Shown piece after piece: positions 26,093 to 35,680 of a DNA stretch of 64,000 nucleotides (its first letter is position 1; every line of letters starts with the position of its first letter). Origin of the DNA: Hydrogenophaga crocea (lineage in GTDB: Bacteria; Pseudomonadota; Gammaproteobacteria; Burkholderiales; Burkholderiaceae_C). The stretch spans positions 3,286,001 through 3,350,000 of the forward strand of contig NZ_CP049989.1 of assembly GCF_011388215.1 (NCBI RefSeq), written 5' to 3'. The position numbers were made by a program, and so were the translations under genes. The notes beneath the pieces were generated by a model, which was given only the letters and a program-made list of their open reading frames with translations, was not told where the DNA came from and made no database searches.

Positions 26093-26830
26093 CTACACGC
26101 TGGCCGTGAGATTGGTGCGCCTGGCGAGATCCTCGGCCGACTCCTTGCGTTCGCTGTAGCGATCCACGAGGTACGGCGACACATCTCGTGTAAGCCACGT
26201 GAACTTGAGCAGTTCCTCCATCACGTCCACCACCCTGTCGTGATAGGGCGAAGGCCTCATTCGGTCATCGTCCCCGAACTCCTGCCAGGCCTTGGCAACG
26301 GACGATTGGTTCGGGATGGTGATCATCCGCATCCAGCGTCCGAGGACACGCATCTGGTTCACAGCATTGAACGACTGGGAACCTCCGCTGACCTGCATGA
26401 CCGCCAGCGTCTTGCCCTGCGTCGGGCGGATGGCCCCCATGGCAAGCGGAATCCAGTCGATCTGGGCTTTCATGATGGCGGTCATCGCGCCGTGGCGCTC
26501 GGGCGAGCACCACACCATCCCCTCGGCCCACTGCACCGCCTCGCGAAGTTCCTGAACCTTGGGGTGGGACTCCGGTGCATCGTCGGGCAGCGGCAGCCCA
26601 TGCGGATGAAAGACGCGCGTCTGCGCACCCAGTGCGATGAGGATGCGTTCGGCCTCCAGGGTGACCAGTCGGCTGAACGATCGCGGACGTGCCGACCCGT
26701 ACATCAGAAGGATTCGCGGGGCGTGTGTCGAGCGTTCTGCCGGGAACAGCCGCTCGGGATCCAGCGGCCGGAAGCTGGCGCCGTGCAGTTGGGGCATGTC
26801 TTCGAGGGAAGGCGAGTGATCAGGGGACAT
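26093..26830 (-). CDS. arsH: ArsH NADPH-dependent FMN reductase / organoarsenical oxidase
   Basis: 245 residues of the ArsH flavodoxin-like family: FMN loop [52 protein letters not shown] and the C-terminal [20 protein letters not shown]. ArsH oxidises trivalent methylated arsenicals to less toxic pentavalent forms. ATG 26830 (MSPDHS) gives the family length; upstream in-frame codons overlap the MFS gene. Last gene of the leftward arsenic block. Confidence 0.93.
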   Translation of the reverse strand: MSPDHSPSLEDMPQLHGASFRPLDPERLFPAERSTHAPRILLMYGSARPRSFSRLVTLEAERILIALGAQTRVFHPHGLPLPDDAPESHPKVQELREAVQWAEGMVWCSPERHGAMTAIMKAQIDWIPLAMGAIRPTQGKTLAVMQVSGGSQSFNAVNQMRVLGRWMRMITIPNQSSVAKAWQEFGDDDRMRPSPYHDRVVDVMEELLKFTWLTRDVSPYLVDRYSERKESAEDLARRTNLTASV

Positions 26831-26849
26831 GGCGTGACGATAGGTGGCT

Positions 26850-28067
26850 TCAGGTGTTCTGTTGAGTCTGGGCAACGAGGCGAGATTCCCGCGAACGGCC
26901 CACGGCGATGCTGCTGAACAAGGCAAACGTCAGGAGCCCACCCACGGCGGTGACCACCAGGGCGTGAACCCCCAAGGGCGCCAGCAGCCCCGCAAACGCC
27001 CAGGGCGCCAGGGCCTGAGCCATGCGCGCCGGCGCCATGAGCCAACCCTGACGTTCACCATAGCCCCTGGATCCGAAGACGGCCAGCGGCAGTGCGCCAG
27101 TGACGATGGTCATGAGGCCGTTGCCAGCTCCGTGCAAGATCGCGAAGGGGATGGCCGCCATCGGACCCAGCACCATCAGCGCCAGGGCGGCCAGCGGGTG
27201 CAAGGCAGCCGCCACGCAGGCCACCACAAGCACCGAACCATGACGCTGCAACAAGGATTCCATCAGTCGCGCCGCCACCTGTGCCGGGCCCAGCAGGGCG
27301 GCGGCCGTCACGGCCAGTGCGGCAATGGCGCCCGCTGTCTTGAGCATCGATGGCAGGTGCGCTGCCATGGCCGTACCGATGAACGCCGAGATCGCAAACC
27401 CCATGGCCACGGCGAGCGCCAGGCGTATGGGTACTTGTGAACCATGAGACGGTGCAATCGTGGTGTGCACAGCGCCCGTGACGGAACGCTCGGGCGCAAC
27501 AGAATGCCTTCGCAGGCCGGCATTGAGGGGAAGTCCCAGCAGCAAGTGAAGTGCGGCCCAGGCCAGTACCGCCGTGCGCCAATCCCATTGGCTGGCGAGC
27601 CAGGTCGTGAGCGGCCAACCGACGGTGCTGGCAAAACCGGCGATCAGCGTCACCTGGGTGATCGCCGATCGCGCCTGCGCGCCGCGTGCGCGCACCAGGC
27701 TTGCAAAGGCCGCCTCGTACAAGCCCATGCCCATGGCGACACCGATGAGCGCCCAGGCAAGAAACAGCCCAATAGCCCCCTGCGCCGCGGCCAGGCTCGA
27801 CAGGCCAAGGGCGAACACCCCGTTTGACCACATGAGCACCGATCGCCCGCCACGCCGGTCGATCGCCCTGCCCGCCACCGGGCCGATCAGCGCGGCAACG
27901 AGCAAGGCGCCTGAAAATGCAGCGAACACCGTCGGTACACCCATGCCGAGCGAGCGCGCCATCGGTTCCGCCAGCGTTGCGGGCAAGTAGTAGCTCGATG
28001 CCCAGGCCAGCGTCTGGCTGGCTCCCAGGCGCAGTGTTTCCCGGCGAAGACCCCCTGCCTCAGACAC
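26850..28067 (-). CDS. MFS transporter within the arsenic block
   Basis: 405 residues with about 12 membrane helices and the MFS signature [13 protein letters not shown] after helix 2. It overlaps the flavoprotein gene upstream by 8 bp and precedes arsH by 19 bp, so it belongs to the arsenic operon. Several unrelated MFS lineages (for example ArsJ, ArsP-linked, ArsK) export arsenicals; this one is not ArsJ, which is encoded separately at 32357-33625. Export of an oxidised or methylated arsenical or a thiol conjugate is plausible, and the substrate is unknown. Confidence 0.8.
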   Translation of the reverse strand: MSEAGGLRRETLRLGASQTLAWASSYYLPATLAEPMARSLGMGVPTVFAAFSGALLVAALIGPVAGRAIDRRGGRSVLMWSNGVFALGLSSLAAAQGAIGLFLAWALIGVAMGMGLYEAAFASLVRARGAQARSAITQVTLIAGFASTVGWPLTTWLASQWDWRTAVLAWAALHLLLGLPLNAGLRRHSVAPERSVTGAVHTTIAPSHGSQVPIRLALAVAMGFAISAFIGTAMAAHLPSMLKTAGAIAALAVTAAALLGPAQVAARLMESLLQRHGSVLVVACVAAALHPLAALALMVLGPMAAIPFAILHGAGNGLMTIVTGALPLAVFGSRGYGERQGWLMAPARMAQALAPWAFAGLLAPLGVHALVVTAVGGLLTFALFSSIAVGRSRESRLVAQTQQNT

Positions 28068-29526
28068 CTTGATCGGCGCCTTGCGTCACACGCACGGACT
28101 TGTCGGTGGCAGTGCCGCAACCGCAGCCCCGACCCGTGCTCACCTTGGCAAGCTCATCCCGCACACAGCAGGCCGTTGTGTCGACTTGAGGTGGCCCGCC
28201 GCAGCAGCCCGGCGATGCTGCGGCGCTTGCAGCGCCCGAGCTCTGGGGCCTCAGATCGGTGGAGCACACCCCTGTTTGAGGCAGTTCGAGTCGAACATCA
28301 TCTGCGGCCGCGAGGTCGCCAGCCAATGCCGCTGCGACCGAGCGTGCCTGCTCGTACCCGGTGGCCAGCAGGAAGTTGGGTGCTCGTCCGTAGCTCTTGG
28401 CACCGATCGCGTAGTAACCCGGCTCATGCTGGTGTGCCAGTTCCCGATGACCGTGGGGACGCACCGTGCCGCAACTGTGTTCGTTGGGGTCAATGAGCGG
28501 CGCCAGCGCATCGGTGCTTTCCAGCCAGGGATCAAGCCGCACGCGCAACTCGCGGGTGAGCGAAAGGTCCGGCCGCGAACCCGTGGCGGCGATCAACTGG
28601 TCGATCGCCTCGATCGGCGCGCGCGCATCGTCCACGGCCTTCACCAGCAGGCCCTGTTCGCTGAGCGTGATGTCGGCGATGCCGAAGCCCAGGTGCAACT
28701 CGATGGCGCCTTGCTCCACTTCCTCGCGCAGGCGTTGCCCCAAGGTCCCTCTTGCACTCAAACCATCGAGCCGCGCCCCGCCGTAGAGTCGCCGAAGGTC
28801 CGTGCCACGCACCGCCCACACCGCCTGCGTGCCAGGCGCCTGCCGGGCCAGCGCCGTCAGTGCCAACAGGTTGCCGGCCGCCGAGTGACCGGCGCCGACC
28901 ACTAGGGTGCGTTTGCCTGCGTAGCGGCGTCGTTCAGCGCCGAGGATGTCCGGCATGCCGTGGGCAATGCGAGCTTGTGCCGCGTGCTCGCCCCGAGCGG
29001 GCAAGCCATGCACACCCAACGGATTGGGCTGCCCCCAGGTGCCCGTCGCATCGACGATGGCCCGGGCTTGCCATTCGTGCTCGCCCGCGGGCGTGGCCAC
29101 GCGCAAGAGGAACGGGGCCTCCTGCCGTCCCTGGCTCCTCACCTTGTCGTGCCCCCGCCGGGTGATGTCGAGCACGCGATGCGACAGGTGCAGCTGGCTG
29201 GCGATGGCGGGCAACTCGCTCAGCGGGCGAAGGTACTGCTCGATGAGTTCTCCCGCCGTGGGGAGTTGTTCATCCGAGGGCACTTCGATGCCCGCCTGAG
29301 CAAGCAACTCGCGCGCGCTCGCATCGACGTTGAACCGCCAGGGCGAGAACAAACGGACGTGCGCGACGCTTGCCAAGTGATCGGCGATGCGATCAGCGCC
29401 CTCGAACAGCACGAACGGCAGACCCCGTTTGTGTAGGTGGGCTGCCGCCGCCAGACCGACGGGACCCGCACCGATCACGGCTACGGGCAATGGCGAAACG
29501 GCTGTCGTGACTTGGGCATTCGTCAT
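28060..29526 (-). CDS. FAD-dependent oxidoreductase with Cys-rich C-terminal tail, arsenic-associated
   Basis: 488 residues. The FAD motif VIGAGPVGLAAAAHL is near the N-terminus and a second dinucleotide motif VVGAGHSAAGNLLAL mid-protein, as in flavin-containing monooxygenase-like enzymes, plus GYYAIGAKSYGRAPNFLLATG. The last 71 residues carry CCGG (441-444), ACC (452-454) and GCGCG (467-471) separated by flexible sequence, well suited to bind arsenite or another soft metal. It lies behind its own ArsR-type operator and is coupled to an MFS gene. Function is not established from sequence; oxidation of a trivalent arsenical bound by the tail is a hypothesis. Confidence 0.75.
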   Translation of the reverse strand: MTNAQVTTAVSPLPVAVIGAGPVGLAAAAHLHKRGLPFVLFEGADRIADHLASVAHVRLFSPWRFNVDASARELLAQAGIEVPSDEQLPTAGELIEQYLRPLSELPAIASQLHLSHRVLDITRRGHDKVRSQGRQEAPFLLRVATPAGEHEWQARAIVDATGTWGQPNPLGVHGLPARGEHAAQARIAHGMPDILGAERRRYAGKRTLVVGAGHSAAGNLLALTALARQAPGTQAVWAVRGTDLRRLYGGARLDGLSARGTLGQRLREEVEQGAIELHLGFGIADITLSEQGLLVKAVDDARAPIEAIDQLIAATGSRPDLSLTRELRVRLDPWLESTDALAPLIDPNEHSCGTVRPHGHRELAHQHEPGYYAIGAKSYGRAPNFLLATGYEQARSVAAALAGDLAAADDVRLELPQTGVCSTDLRPQSSGAASAAASPGCCGGPPQVDTTACCVRDELAKVSTGRGCGCGTATDKSVRVTQGADQGV

Positions 29527-29548
29527 GGTGATTCCTTTCGTGTTGACT

Positions 29549-29576
29549 ATTTCGTCGTTCGTAGATGTACGAAAAT
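29549..29576. promoter_or_regulatory. ArsR-type operator upstream of the flavoprotein/MFS/arsH genes
   Basis: TTTCGT (29550-29555) and ACGAAA (29569-29574) form an inverted repeat around CGTTCGTAGATGT. It shares TTCGTAG with the other two operator candidates of the block. Confidence 0.6.
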
Positions 29577-29602
29577 GAGAGCAAAAAAGAGAGACGCCCT
29601 CT

Positions 29603-29929
29603 TCAGAGCGCCATAACCAGTCGTTTGAGGATCGCCAGGCGATCCGGATTGACGCAATAACAGGTGCGCTGCTCTTCGGCCGAACCCAGCAAGAGCCCGG
29701 ACTCCTTCAACACCTTGACATGCTGGGACGTGGTGGAAGGGGCGAGCCCCACGACGTCGGCGAGGCTGCCAAAGTAGCAAGTGCCCTGCTGCGCCAGGTA
29801 CTGCATCAGCTTCACACGCGCCGGATGCGCCAGCGCCTTGCACAGCACGGCCAACTCCTCGGCTTCGAGTTCGTCGGGCGGGCTCGCCTCGACGCAGGGG
29901 CCACAGGAGATATCAGGGAGTCTAGACAT
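29603..29929 (-). CDS. arsR: ArsR-family repressor (type 1)
   Basis: 108 residues, winged HTH of the ArsR/SmtB family: ALAHPARVKLMQYLAQQG and APSTTSQHVKVLKESGLLLG (recognition helix). Candidate As(III) ligands are C9, C12, C51, C90 and C92 (ISCGPC, GTCYFG, RTCYCV). It probably represses itself and the adjoining units through the operators on each side. ATG 29929 is used; an upstream in-frame extension runs over the operator. A different cysteine layout from the second ArsR (32014-32346) suggests separate evolutionary origins. Confidence 0.88.
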   Translation of the reverse strand: MSRLPDISCGPCVEASPPDELEAEELAVLCKALAHPARVKLMQYLAQQGTCYFGSLADVVGLAPSTTSQHVKVLKESGLLLGSAEEQRTCYCVNPDRLAILKRLVMAL

Positions 29930-29951
29930 CGAAAAGGCGGACAGGTAGAAA

Positions 29952-29976
29952 ATTCGTTGTTCGTAGTTTAACGAAT
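29952..29976. promoter_or_regulatory. ArsR-type operator upstream of arsR
   Basis: ATTCGTT (29952-29958) and AACGAAT (29970-29976), a perfect 7-bp inverted repeat around GTTCGTAGTTT, 23 bp upstream of the arsR start. Best ArsR site in the block. Confidence 0.7.
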
Positions 29977-30025
29977 AAATATCGGCTGTCAACCGGCATG
30001 GGTTGCACCAAGGGTGGAGGGACCT

Positions 30026-30451
30026 TCAGGTGACCCGCTTGCCGCTTGCGTCCAGCACCGGCTCGCCATCTTCCTTGCGGAAAGCCTGCGCTGGGGGCGG
30101 CGGCAGCAGGTCGAGCACATATTCGGAAGGCCGGCACAAGCGTGTGCCCAGCGGCGAGACCACGACGGGTCGGTTCATCAGGATCGGGTGCTGGCCGACG
30201 AAATCCAGCAGTTGGTCATCGCTCCAGTGGGCCTCGCCCAGGCGCAGCTCGTCATACGGAGTGCCGCGCTGGCGCAGGATCTCGCGCACCGACATGCCCA
30301 TGCTTTGCAACAGGGCCACGAGCTCTTCGCGCGAGGGCGGTGTTTTCAGGTACTCGATGACCTCGGGCTCGATGCCGCAGTGCCGCATGAGCGCGAGCAC
30401 ATTGCGCGACGTGCCACAGCCCGGGTTGTGATAAATGCGGTAGTCACTCAT
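30026..30451 (-). CDS. arsC: Glutaredoxin-dependent arsenate reductase ArsC
   Basis: 141 residues of the ArsC/Spx fold. The active-site Cys12 is in [10 protein letters not shown]; the arsenate-binding arginines include those in [12 protein letters not shown] and [14 protein letters not shown]. It reduces arsenate to arsenite using glutathione and glutaredoxin, feeding Acr3. ATG 30451 overlaps the acr3 stop by 4 bp. The block has a second, unrelated arsenate reductase (31485-32003). Confidence 0.93.
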   Translation of the reverse strand: MSDYRIYHNPGCGTSRNVLALMRHCGIEPEVIEYLKTPPSREELVALLQSMGMSVREILRQRGTPYDELRLGEAHWSDDQLLDFVGQHPILMNRPVVVSPLGTRLCRPSEYVLDLLPPPPAQAFRKEDGEPVLDASGKRVT

Positions 30452-31488
30452 GACACGCCCTTCGCAGCTTCACCCCCTAGGCCCGGCCGCCAACGGTTCA
30501 CCAGCGCCACCAGCGACAACATCACCGGCACCTCCACCAGCACCCCCACCACGGTCGCCAGGGCCGCGCCCGAGTGCAGCCCGAACAGCGAGATGGCCAC
30601 CGCCACAGCGAGCTCGAAGAAGTTGGAGGTGCCGATCAGGCAGGCCGGGCCGGCCACCTCGTGCGGCAGCCTGAGCCAGCGCGCGCCCCACCAGCCGAGA
30701 AAGAAGATGCCGTAGGTCTGGATCAGCAGCGGCACCGCGATCAGGGCGATGACGCCAGGTTGCGCGAGGATGGTGTCGGCCTGGAATCCGAACAGCAGCA
30801 CCACCGTGCCCAGCAAGCCGGCGATGGACCAGGGCTTGAGGCGTGCCGTGAGGCGCGGCAAGGCTTCGGGCCCTTGGGCGAGGAGTCGCGCCCGCGTGAA
30901 GACGCCGGCCACCAGCGGCAGCACCACATAGAGCACGGTCGACAGCAGCAGCGTGGACCAGGGCACGGTCACGTCCGTCACACCAAGCAGGAAGGCGGCG
31001 ATGGGCGCGAAGGCCACCACCATCACAAGATCGTTCACCGACACCTGCACCAGGGTGTAGTTCGGGTCGCCACGCACCAGCTGGCTCCACACGAACACCA
31101 TGGCCGTGCACGGCGCCACGCCGAGCAGGATCATGCCGGCGATGTACTCGCTGGCCGATTGCGGGTCGACCCAGGGCGCGAACAGGTACTTGAAGAACAG
31201 CACACCGAGCGCCGCCATCGTGAAGGGCTTGATGAGCCAGTTGATGACCAGCGTGAGCACGAGGCCCTGCGGGCGACGACCGACGTCGCGCACAGCGCTC
31301 CAGTCGATCTGCACCATCATCGGATAGATCATCACCCAGATGAGCACGGCAACCACGAGGTTCACATGCGCGTACTCCACCGACGCCAGCACCGCAAACC
31401 AGCCTGGCGTCGCCGTACCGAGCGCCACCCCGGCGACGATGGCCAGCGCCACCCAGAGGCTCAGCCAGCGCTCGAACAAGCCCATCAT
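30448..31488 (-). CDS. acr3: Acr3-type arsenite efflux permease
   Basis: 346 residues with ten predicted helices of the bile-acid/arsenite (BART) superfamily. The conserved Cys of helix 4 is in [13 protein letters not shown], and [13 protein letters not shown] is typical of Acr3. It exports arsenite using the proton gradient. ATG 31488 overlaps the preceding arsenate-reductase stop by 4 bp; the very next codon is also ATG. Its 3' end overlaps arsC, so reductase and pump are coupled. Confidence 0.93.
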   Translation of the reverse strand: MMGLFERWLSLWVALAIVAGVALGTATPGWFAVLASVEYAHVNLVVAVLIWVMIYPMMVQIDWSAVRDVGRRPQGLVLTLVINWLIKPFTMAALGVLFFKYLFAPWVDPQSASEYIAGMILLGVAPCTAMVFVWSQLVRGDPNYTLVQVSVNDLVMVVAFAPIAAFLLGVTDVTVPWSTLLLSTVLYVVLPLVAGVFTRARLLAQGPEALPRLTARLKPWSIAGLLGTVVLLFGFQADTILAQPGVIALIAVPLLIQTYGIFFLGWWGARWLRLPHEVAGPACLIGTSNFFELAVAVAISLFGLHSGAALATVVGVLVEVPVMLSLVALVNRWRPGLGGEAAKGVS

Positions 31489-32003
31489 GCAGCCGCTCCG
31501 GCGGGTTTTCCGCTGAGGCCGATGCGGCCGAGCTCCCTTTGCAGCGCCAGACGATCGAGCTTGTCCAGTGGCAACGCCAGGAAGATCGCGATGCGCCGGC
31601 TCAACACCAGCAATGCGTCGTTGAAGGCTTGGCGGCGCTTGTCCTCGGGGCCGGTGGCGGCGGCCGGGTCTTCCACGCCCCAATGGGCCGAGATCGGCTG
31701 CCCGGGCCAGACCGGGCAGACCTCGCCCGCGGCCTTGTCGCACACGGTCAGCACGAAGTCCATCTCGGGCGCGTCGGGTTGCGCGAACTCGTCCCAGCTC
31801 TTGCTGCGCAACGTGGACGTGTCGTACCGGTTGCGCTCCAGGAGCTCCAGCGCCATGGGGTGCGGCCTGCCCGCAGGCTGGCTGCCCGCACTGAATGCGC
31901 GAAAGCGCCCCCCACCGAGCTGGTTGAGCACCGCCTCGGCCATGAGGCTGCGCGCCGAGTTGCCGGTGCAGATGAACAGGACGTTGTAGGGCCGGTTTTC
32001 CAT
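31485..32003 (-). CDS. arsC2: Low-molecular-weight phosphatase-type arsenate reductase ArsC
   Basis: 172 residues. The P-loop CTGNSAR (C12, CX5R) at the N-terminus and the Cys pair in [11 protein letters not shown] match the thioredoxin-coupled ArsC family (S. aureus pI258 type); the C-terminus has an extra helical 30 residues. It reduces arsenate by a disulfide cascade. Fused arrangement with acr3 by a 4-bp overlap, and 10 bp after an arsR. Having both ArsC families in one operon gives glutaredoxin- and thioredoxin-coupled routes. Confidence 0.92.
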   Translation of the reverse strand: MENRPYNVLFICTGNSARSLMAEAVLNQLGGGRFRAFSAGSQPAGRPHPMALELLERNRYDTSTLRSKSWDEFAQPDAPEMDFVLTVCDKAAGEVCPVWPGQPISAHWGVEDPAAATGPEDKRRQAFNDALLVLSRRIAIFLALPLDKLDRLALQRELGRIGLSGKPAGAAA

Positions 32004-32013
32004 GGTGCTCCTT

Positions 32014-32346
32014 TCAGCACGTGGTGCAGGTGGCGTTGATGCCGGCGCTGACCTCACACGGCTGCCCTTCGCAGCAATGCTCGGTGAGGTAGCCCAGCAG
32101 GGCGTTCATGTGGGCGAAGCCGGCGCGGTAGATCAGGTGGCGGCCGTCGCGCTCCTGCGTGATCAGGCCGGCGCGGTGCAGCTCCTTGAGGTGGAACGAC
32201 AACGTGGTCGCCGTCGCCTCAAGCTTCTCGGCGAGTGCCGTCGGTGTGAGCCCTTCGGGCCCGGCCTGCACCAGCGCGCGGAAGGTGCGCAATCGCGTGA
32301 CCTGGGCCAGCGCAGCAAGTGCTTGAACGGCATCGTTCTCGTCCAT
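32014..32346 (-). CDS. arsR2: ArsR-family repressor (type 2, C-terminal cysteines)
   Basis: 110 residues. The HTH is around LTPTALAEKLEATATTLSFHLK. The As(III) site is C-terminal: C91, C92, C97 (EHCCEGQPC) plus C107 and C110, as in Acidithiobacillus-type ArsR. It lies between arsJ and arsC2 in the operon and probably controls the promoter in front of the GAPDH gene at 34.7 kb. ATG 32346 is chosen for normal length. Confidence 0.9.
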   Translation of the reverse strand: MDENDAVQALAALAQVTRLRTFRALVQAGPEGLTPTALAEKLEATATTLSFHLKELHRAGLITQERDGRHLIYRAGFAHMNALLGYLTEHCCEGQPCEVSAGINATCTTC

Positions 32347-32356
32347 CGGGGTCTCC

Positions 32357-33625
32357 TCAGTTGCCCGCACGGGACGCGGCGGGCGAAGCGACGCTGGCGG
32401 TGCCGGCGTGCAGCGGCAGGCGCAACGTGATGAGCCAGCACGCGGTCAGCATCAACGCCGAGCCAGCCAGCGTCCATGCGAGGCCGCCCCACTGGTACAG
32501 CAGGCCCGACATCAGCGTGCCGAAGAAGCGGCCCAGGGCATTGGCCGCGTAGTAGAAGCCCACGTCCTCGGCCGCCTTCTCGCTGCCCGCATAGGCCAGC
32601 ACCAGATAGGAATGCACCGAGGAATTGACCGCGAAGGCAAAGCCGAACACGGCGAGCCCGCCGACCACCACCCATCGCAGGTGCGGCGCGCCCGCGAACA
32701 CCGCGACCGCCAACGCCGCCGGCACCAGCGCCAGCGCAGCCGACCACGCACGCGCCGCGGGCACCTCGCGGCTCAGGCCATCGGCGCTGCGACGCACGAT
32801 CTGCGGCGCCAGCGCCTGCACCGCGCCGTATCCGATGGTCCAGGCCGCGAGGAAGCCGCCCACCATGGTGAAGGTCCAGCCCTGGGCGTACAGGAACACC
32901 GGCACGCCGACCACGAACCACACGTCCCGCGCGCCGAACAAGGCCACGCGTGCGGCGGCCAGCGCGTTGATGCCGGGGTTCTTGGCGAACAGCTCCTTCG
33001 CGGACTTCGATGCCTTGCTCTTGCCCATCATCGTGGGCAGCGAAGCGATCACGCCGATCAGCACCAGCGCCAACGCCGCGGCCATGAGCCACAGCGCGTG
33101 GCGAAATCCCAGCGTTTCGAGCAGCAGGCCGCCGAGGAAGAAGCCCACGCCCTTCATGGCGTTCTTGCTGCCGGTGAACCAGGCCACCCACTTGAAAAGC
33201 TGGCTGTTGCTGCCCCCGCCTTCTTTCGCCTGCGCGCTCGTGACCTTGATGGCCGACTTGCTGGCGGTCTTGGTCAGGTCCTTGGCGACGCCGCACACGC
33301 CCTGCGCGAGCACCACCCAGGCCACCGACGCGGCCGCCGTCCATGCGGGGTTCAGGAACGACAGCAGCGTGAAGCCGACGATCTGCGTGGACAGGCCCAC
33401 GGTGAGCATGCGCGTGATGCCGTAGCGCGTGGCCAGCCAGCCACCGATGAGGTTGGCCAGCACGCCCGCCGCTTCGTACAGCAGGAACAGGAAGGCCAGC
33501 GTGAACGGCGAATAGCCGAGCCGATAGAAGTGCAGCAGCACCAGCATGCGCAGCGCGCCGTCGGTGAGCGTGAAGCCCCAGTAGGCGGCGGTGACGATGG
33601 CGTAGTGGCGGACGGCGGCGTGCAT
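32357..33625 (-). CDS. arsJ: ArsJ organoarsenical (1-arseno-3-phosphoglycerate) MFS exporter
   Basis: 422 residues with 11-12 membrane helices. The N-terminal VTAAYWGFTLTDGALRMLVL, the GVCGVAKDLTKTASKSAIK loop and AAEDVGFYYAANALGR are hallmarks of ArsJ. It exports 1-arseno-3-phosphoglycerate made by the adjacent GAPDH, which then breaks down outside to arsenate, an arsenate-specific export route that needs no reduction. It follows the GAPDH gene by 13 bp. Confidence 0.94.
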   Translation of the reverse strand: MHAAVRHYAIVTAAYWGFTLTDGALRMLVLLHFYRLGYSPFTLAFLFLLYEAAGVLANLIGGWLATRYGITRMLTVGLSTQIVGFTLLSFLNPAWTAAASVAWVVLAQGVCGVAKDLTKTASKSAIKVTSAQAKEGGGSNSQLFKWVAWFTGSKNAMKGVGFFLGGLLLETLGFRHALWLMAAALALVLIGVIASLPTMMGKSKASKSAKELFAKNPGINALAAARVALFGARDVWFVVGVPVFLYAQGWTFTMVGGFLAAWTIGYGAVQALAPQIVRRSADGLSREVPAARAWSAALALVPAALAVAVFAGAPHLRWVVVGGLAVFGFAFAVNSSVHSYLVLAYAGSEKAAEDVGFYYAANALGRFFGTLMSGLLYQWGGLAWTLAGSALMLTACWLITLRLPLHAGTASVASPAASRAGN

Positions 33626-33638
33626 GTCGGGCAGCGCG

Positions 33639-34697
33639 TCAGAGGCCGATGGCGTCGAGGTGACAGGCCAGGTCCACCATGCGGCAGGCGTAACCCATCT
33701 CGTTGTCGTACCAGGCGTACACCTTCAGCAACGTGCCGTCGGTGACCATGGTGGACGGCGCATCGACGATGCTCGAGCGCGTGTCGCGCGCGTAATCGGC
33801 GCTCACCAGCGGACGCGTCTCGTAACCCAGGATGCCCTGCAGCGGGCCGCTGCTGGCCGCGGCCTCGAACAGCGCGTTCACCTCGTCGGCCGTGGTGGCG
33901 CGCTGCAGTTCGAACACGCAGTCGGTGAGCGAGGCGTTGAGCACCGGCGCGCGCACCGCGTGGCCGTTGAGCTTGCCCTTGAGCTCGGGGTAGATGAGCG
34001 CGATGGCGGTGGCGCTGCCGGTGGTGGTGGGCGCCAGGCTGGCCATGGCGCTGCGCGCGCGGCGCAGGTCCTTGTGCGGCGCGTCGACCACCACGTTGGT
34101 GTTGGTCGGGTCGTGGATGGTGGTGATCTGGCCGTGGCGGATGCCGATCGCTTCGTGCACCACCTTCACCACCGGGGCCAGGCAGTTGGTGGTGCAGCTC
34201 GCGGCGGTGACGATGCGGTGTCTCGCGGGGTCGTACAGATCGTGGTTCACGCCGACCACGATGTTGAGCACCGAAGCCGGATCATGGGCCACCTTCACCG
34301 GCGCGGCCACGATCACGCGCTTCGCACCGCGGTCCAGGTGGCCCTGGATCGTCTCGGGCGTGAGGAACTTGCCGGTGCATTCGAGCACCAGGTCCACGCC
34401 GAGATCGCCCCAGGGGATGTCGGCCGCGGTGGCGTGGCTGGTGAAGCGCAGTCGATGGTCGTCGATGCGGACCGTGTCATCGCCCTCGGCCGCGATGTCG
34501 GCGCGCCAGCGGCCTTGCACCGTGTCAAAGGCCAGCAGGTGGGCGGTGGCCGCGGCGCCGCCCTTGGTCTCGTTAAGGTGCACCACCTCCAGGCGGTTGC
34601 CGGCGCGCGGATCGTCCGCTGGCCGTTCGGCCGCGCCCATGGCCGCGCGCAGCGCCAGCCGCCCGATGCGGCCCATGCCGTTGATGCCCACTCTCAT
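33639..34697 (-). CDS. gapdh: ArsJ-associated glyceraldehyde-3-phosphate dehydrogenase
   Basis: 352 residues. NAD motif [11 protein letters not shown] at the N-terminus, catalytic Cys in [10 protein letters not shown], substrate loops [22 protein letters not shown] and [12 protein letters not shown]. When the gene is linked to arsJ the enzyme uses arsenate in place of phosphate to give 1-arseno-3-phosphoglycerate. First gene of the operon behind an ArsR-type operator. A housekeeping GAPDH role is less likely given the location. Confidence 0.93.
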   Translation of the reverse strand: MRVGINGMGRIGRLALRAAMGAAERPADDPRAGNRLEVVHLNETKGGAAATAHLLAFDTVQGRWRADIAAEGDDTVRIDDHRLRFTSHATAADIPWGDLGVDLVLECTGKFLTPETIQGHLDRGAKRVIVAAPVKVAHDPASVLNIVVGVNHDLYDPARHRIVTAASCTTNCLAPVVKVVHEAIGIRHGQITTIHDPTNTNVVVDAPHKDLRRARSAMASLAPTTTGSATAIALIYPELKGKLNGHAVRAPVLNASLTDCVFELQRATTADEVNALFEAAASSGPLQGILGYETRPLVSADYARDTRSSIVDAPSTMVTDGTLLKVYAWYDNEMGYACRMVDLACHLDAIGL

Positions 34698-34724
34698 TAG
34701 CTCTGACTCCGCAATCTGGCAATT

Positions 34725-34744
34725 AATTCAATATTCGTAGAATT
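34725..34744. promoter_or_regulatory. ArsR-type operator upstream of the GAPDH/arsJ operon
   Basis: AATTC (34725-34729), ten bases, then GAATT (34740-34744), with the TTCGTAG core at 34734-34740 shared by the two other candidate sites of the block. It lies 28 bp upstream of the GAPDH start, in AT-rich sequence that can hold the promoter. Confidence 0.55.
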
Positions 34745-35174
34745 ATAGTTTCTTTCATGACGGCCTCATGACAAGAAGTCCACAGCGCTTACTCACTGAT
34801 CCATGGCGGATCACCGTGCGAGAACTGCCGCGGCGCATTCCTGACGTGGCCGCCGACGAGTTGGTCTGCGCCGGCGTGATGCTCGCCGGGGCCTTGACGC
34901 TGTGGGTGGGCTGGGCTTGGCTGAACCGGGGGGGGGGAGCCTGCTGATCGCGTGCGTGATTCCCCAAGGCATAGGGAGCCCTTTTCGGCAATCACTGCAT
35001 TTGCTGTTCTAGGACGTACCGCAAACGCACGAACGGATCGTCGCCAGTGACCCTGGCCGAAAAACGTTGCCACCTTTGCGCCCGCGAAGCGTCTCACCCC
35101 AAGCGGCGCCCTTCGGGTTCAAAGGATTCTGGGGCGCCATGCGCGGCCTCTACGAAACTTCGCGGAAGAATCCC
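34745..35174. other. Intergenic junction with a 10-G tract, no convincing gene
   Basis: A 59-codon open frame starts at ATG 34768 (MTRSPQRLL) and ends at 34947. It contains a hydrophobic stretch (VCAGVMLAGALTLWVGWAW) that could be one membrane helix, and runs through ten consecutive G at 34928-34937. It may be a small membrane protein or a remnant; there is no good ribosome site and no family is recognised. Confidence 0.35.
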
Positions 35175-35672
35175 ATGACACCAACTCGACGCTTTGCCAT
35201 TGCGTTGGTTTTCACGACAGTGCTGCTGGCAAGTACCGTCTCTGCGCAGTCGTTTGATTCACGCCCCTCCCCTGAACGCCCCCGCGACATAGTGGCCCTG
35301 GGGCGCTACCTTGTGCAGACGACCGGCTGCAACGACTGCCACACGGCAGGCTACAACGCGGCGGAAGGCAAGCTGGCCGAAGCACAGTGGCTGACAGGCG
35401 ACCGGTTGGGCTGGAAGGGCCCCTGGGGCACCACCTACGCAACCAACCTTCGCCTCTACTTTGCCGGCATGACAGAAGAGCGCTGGATCACCCATGCACG
35501 GGTCATGAAGCCCAGACCGCCCATGCCGTGGTTCAACCTGCGCGCCATGTCCGACAGCGATCTGCGCGCCATCTACCGATACATCAAGGCCGCAGGACCG
35601 GCCGGTGAGCCAGCCCCCGCCTATGTGCCGCCGGGCAGAACGCCAGCAGGACCGCTGGTGCAGTTTCCTTGA
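35175..35672 (+). CDS. Small periplasmic c-type cytochrome
   Basis: 165 residues. A signal peptide (MTPTRRFAIALVFTTVLLAS, cut near VSA) is followed by a single heme motif CNDCH at about residues 55-59; MPPMPW-like loops may supply the axial Met (RPPMPWFNLRAM). A GGAAGAA site precedes ATG 35175. It would carry electrons in the periplasm. It is followed by only 8 bp and a DAPG-hydrolase-like gene on the same strand. Partner not known. Confidence 0.85.
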   Translation: MTPTRRFAIALVFTTVLLASTVSAQSFDSRPSPERPRDIVALGRYLVQTTGCNDCHTAGYNAAEGKLAEAQWLTGDRLGWKGPWGTTYATNLRLYFAGMTEERWITHARVMKPRPPMPWFNLRAMSDSDLRAIYRYIKAAGPAGEPAPAYVPPGRTPAGPLVQFP

Positions 35673-35680
35673 GCCCGCAC

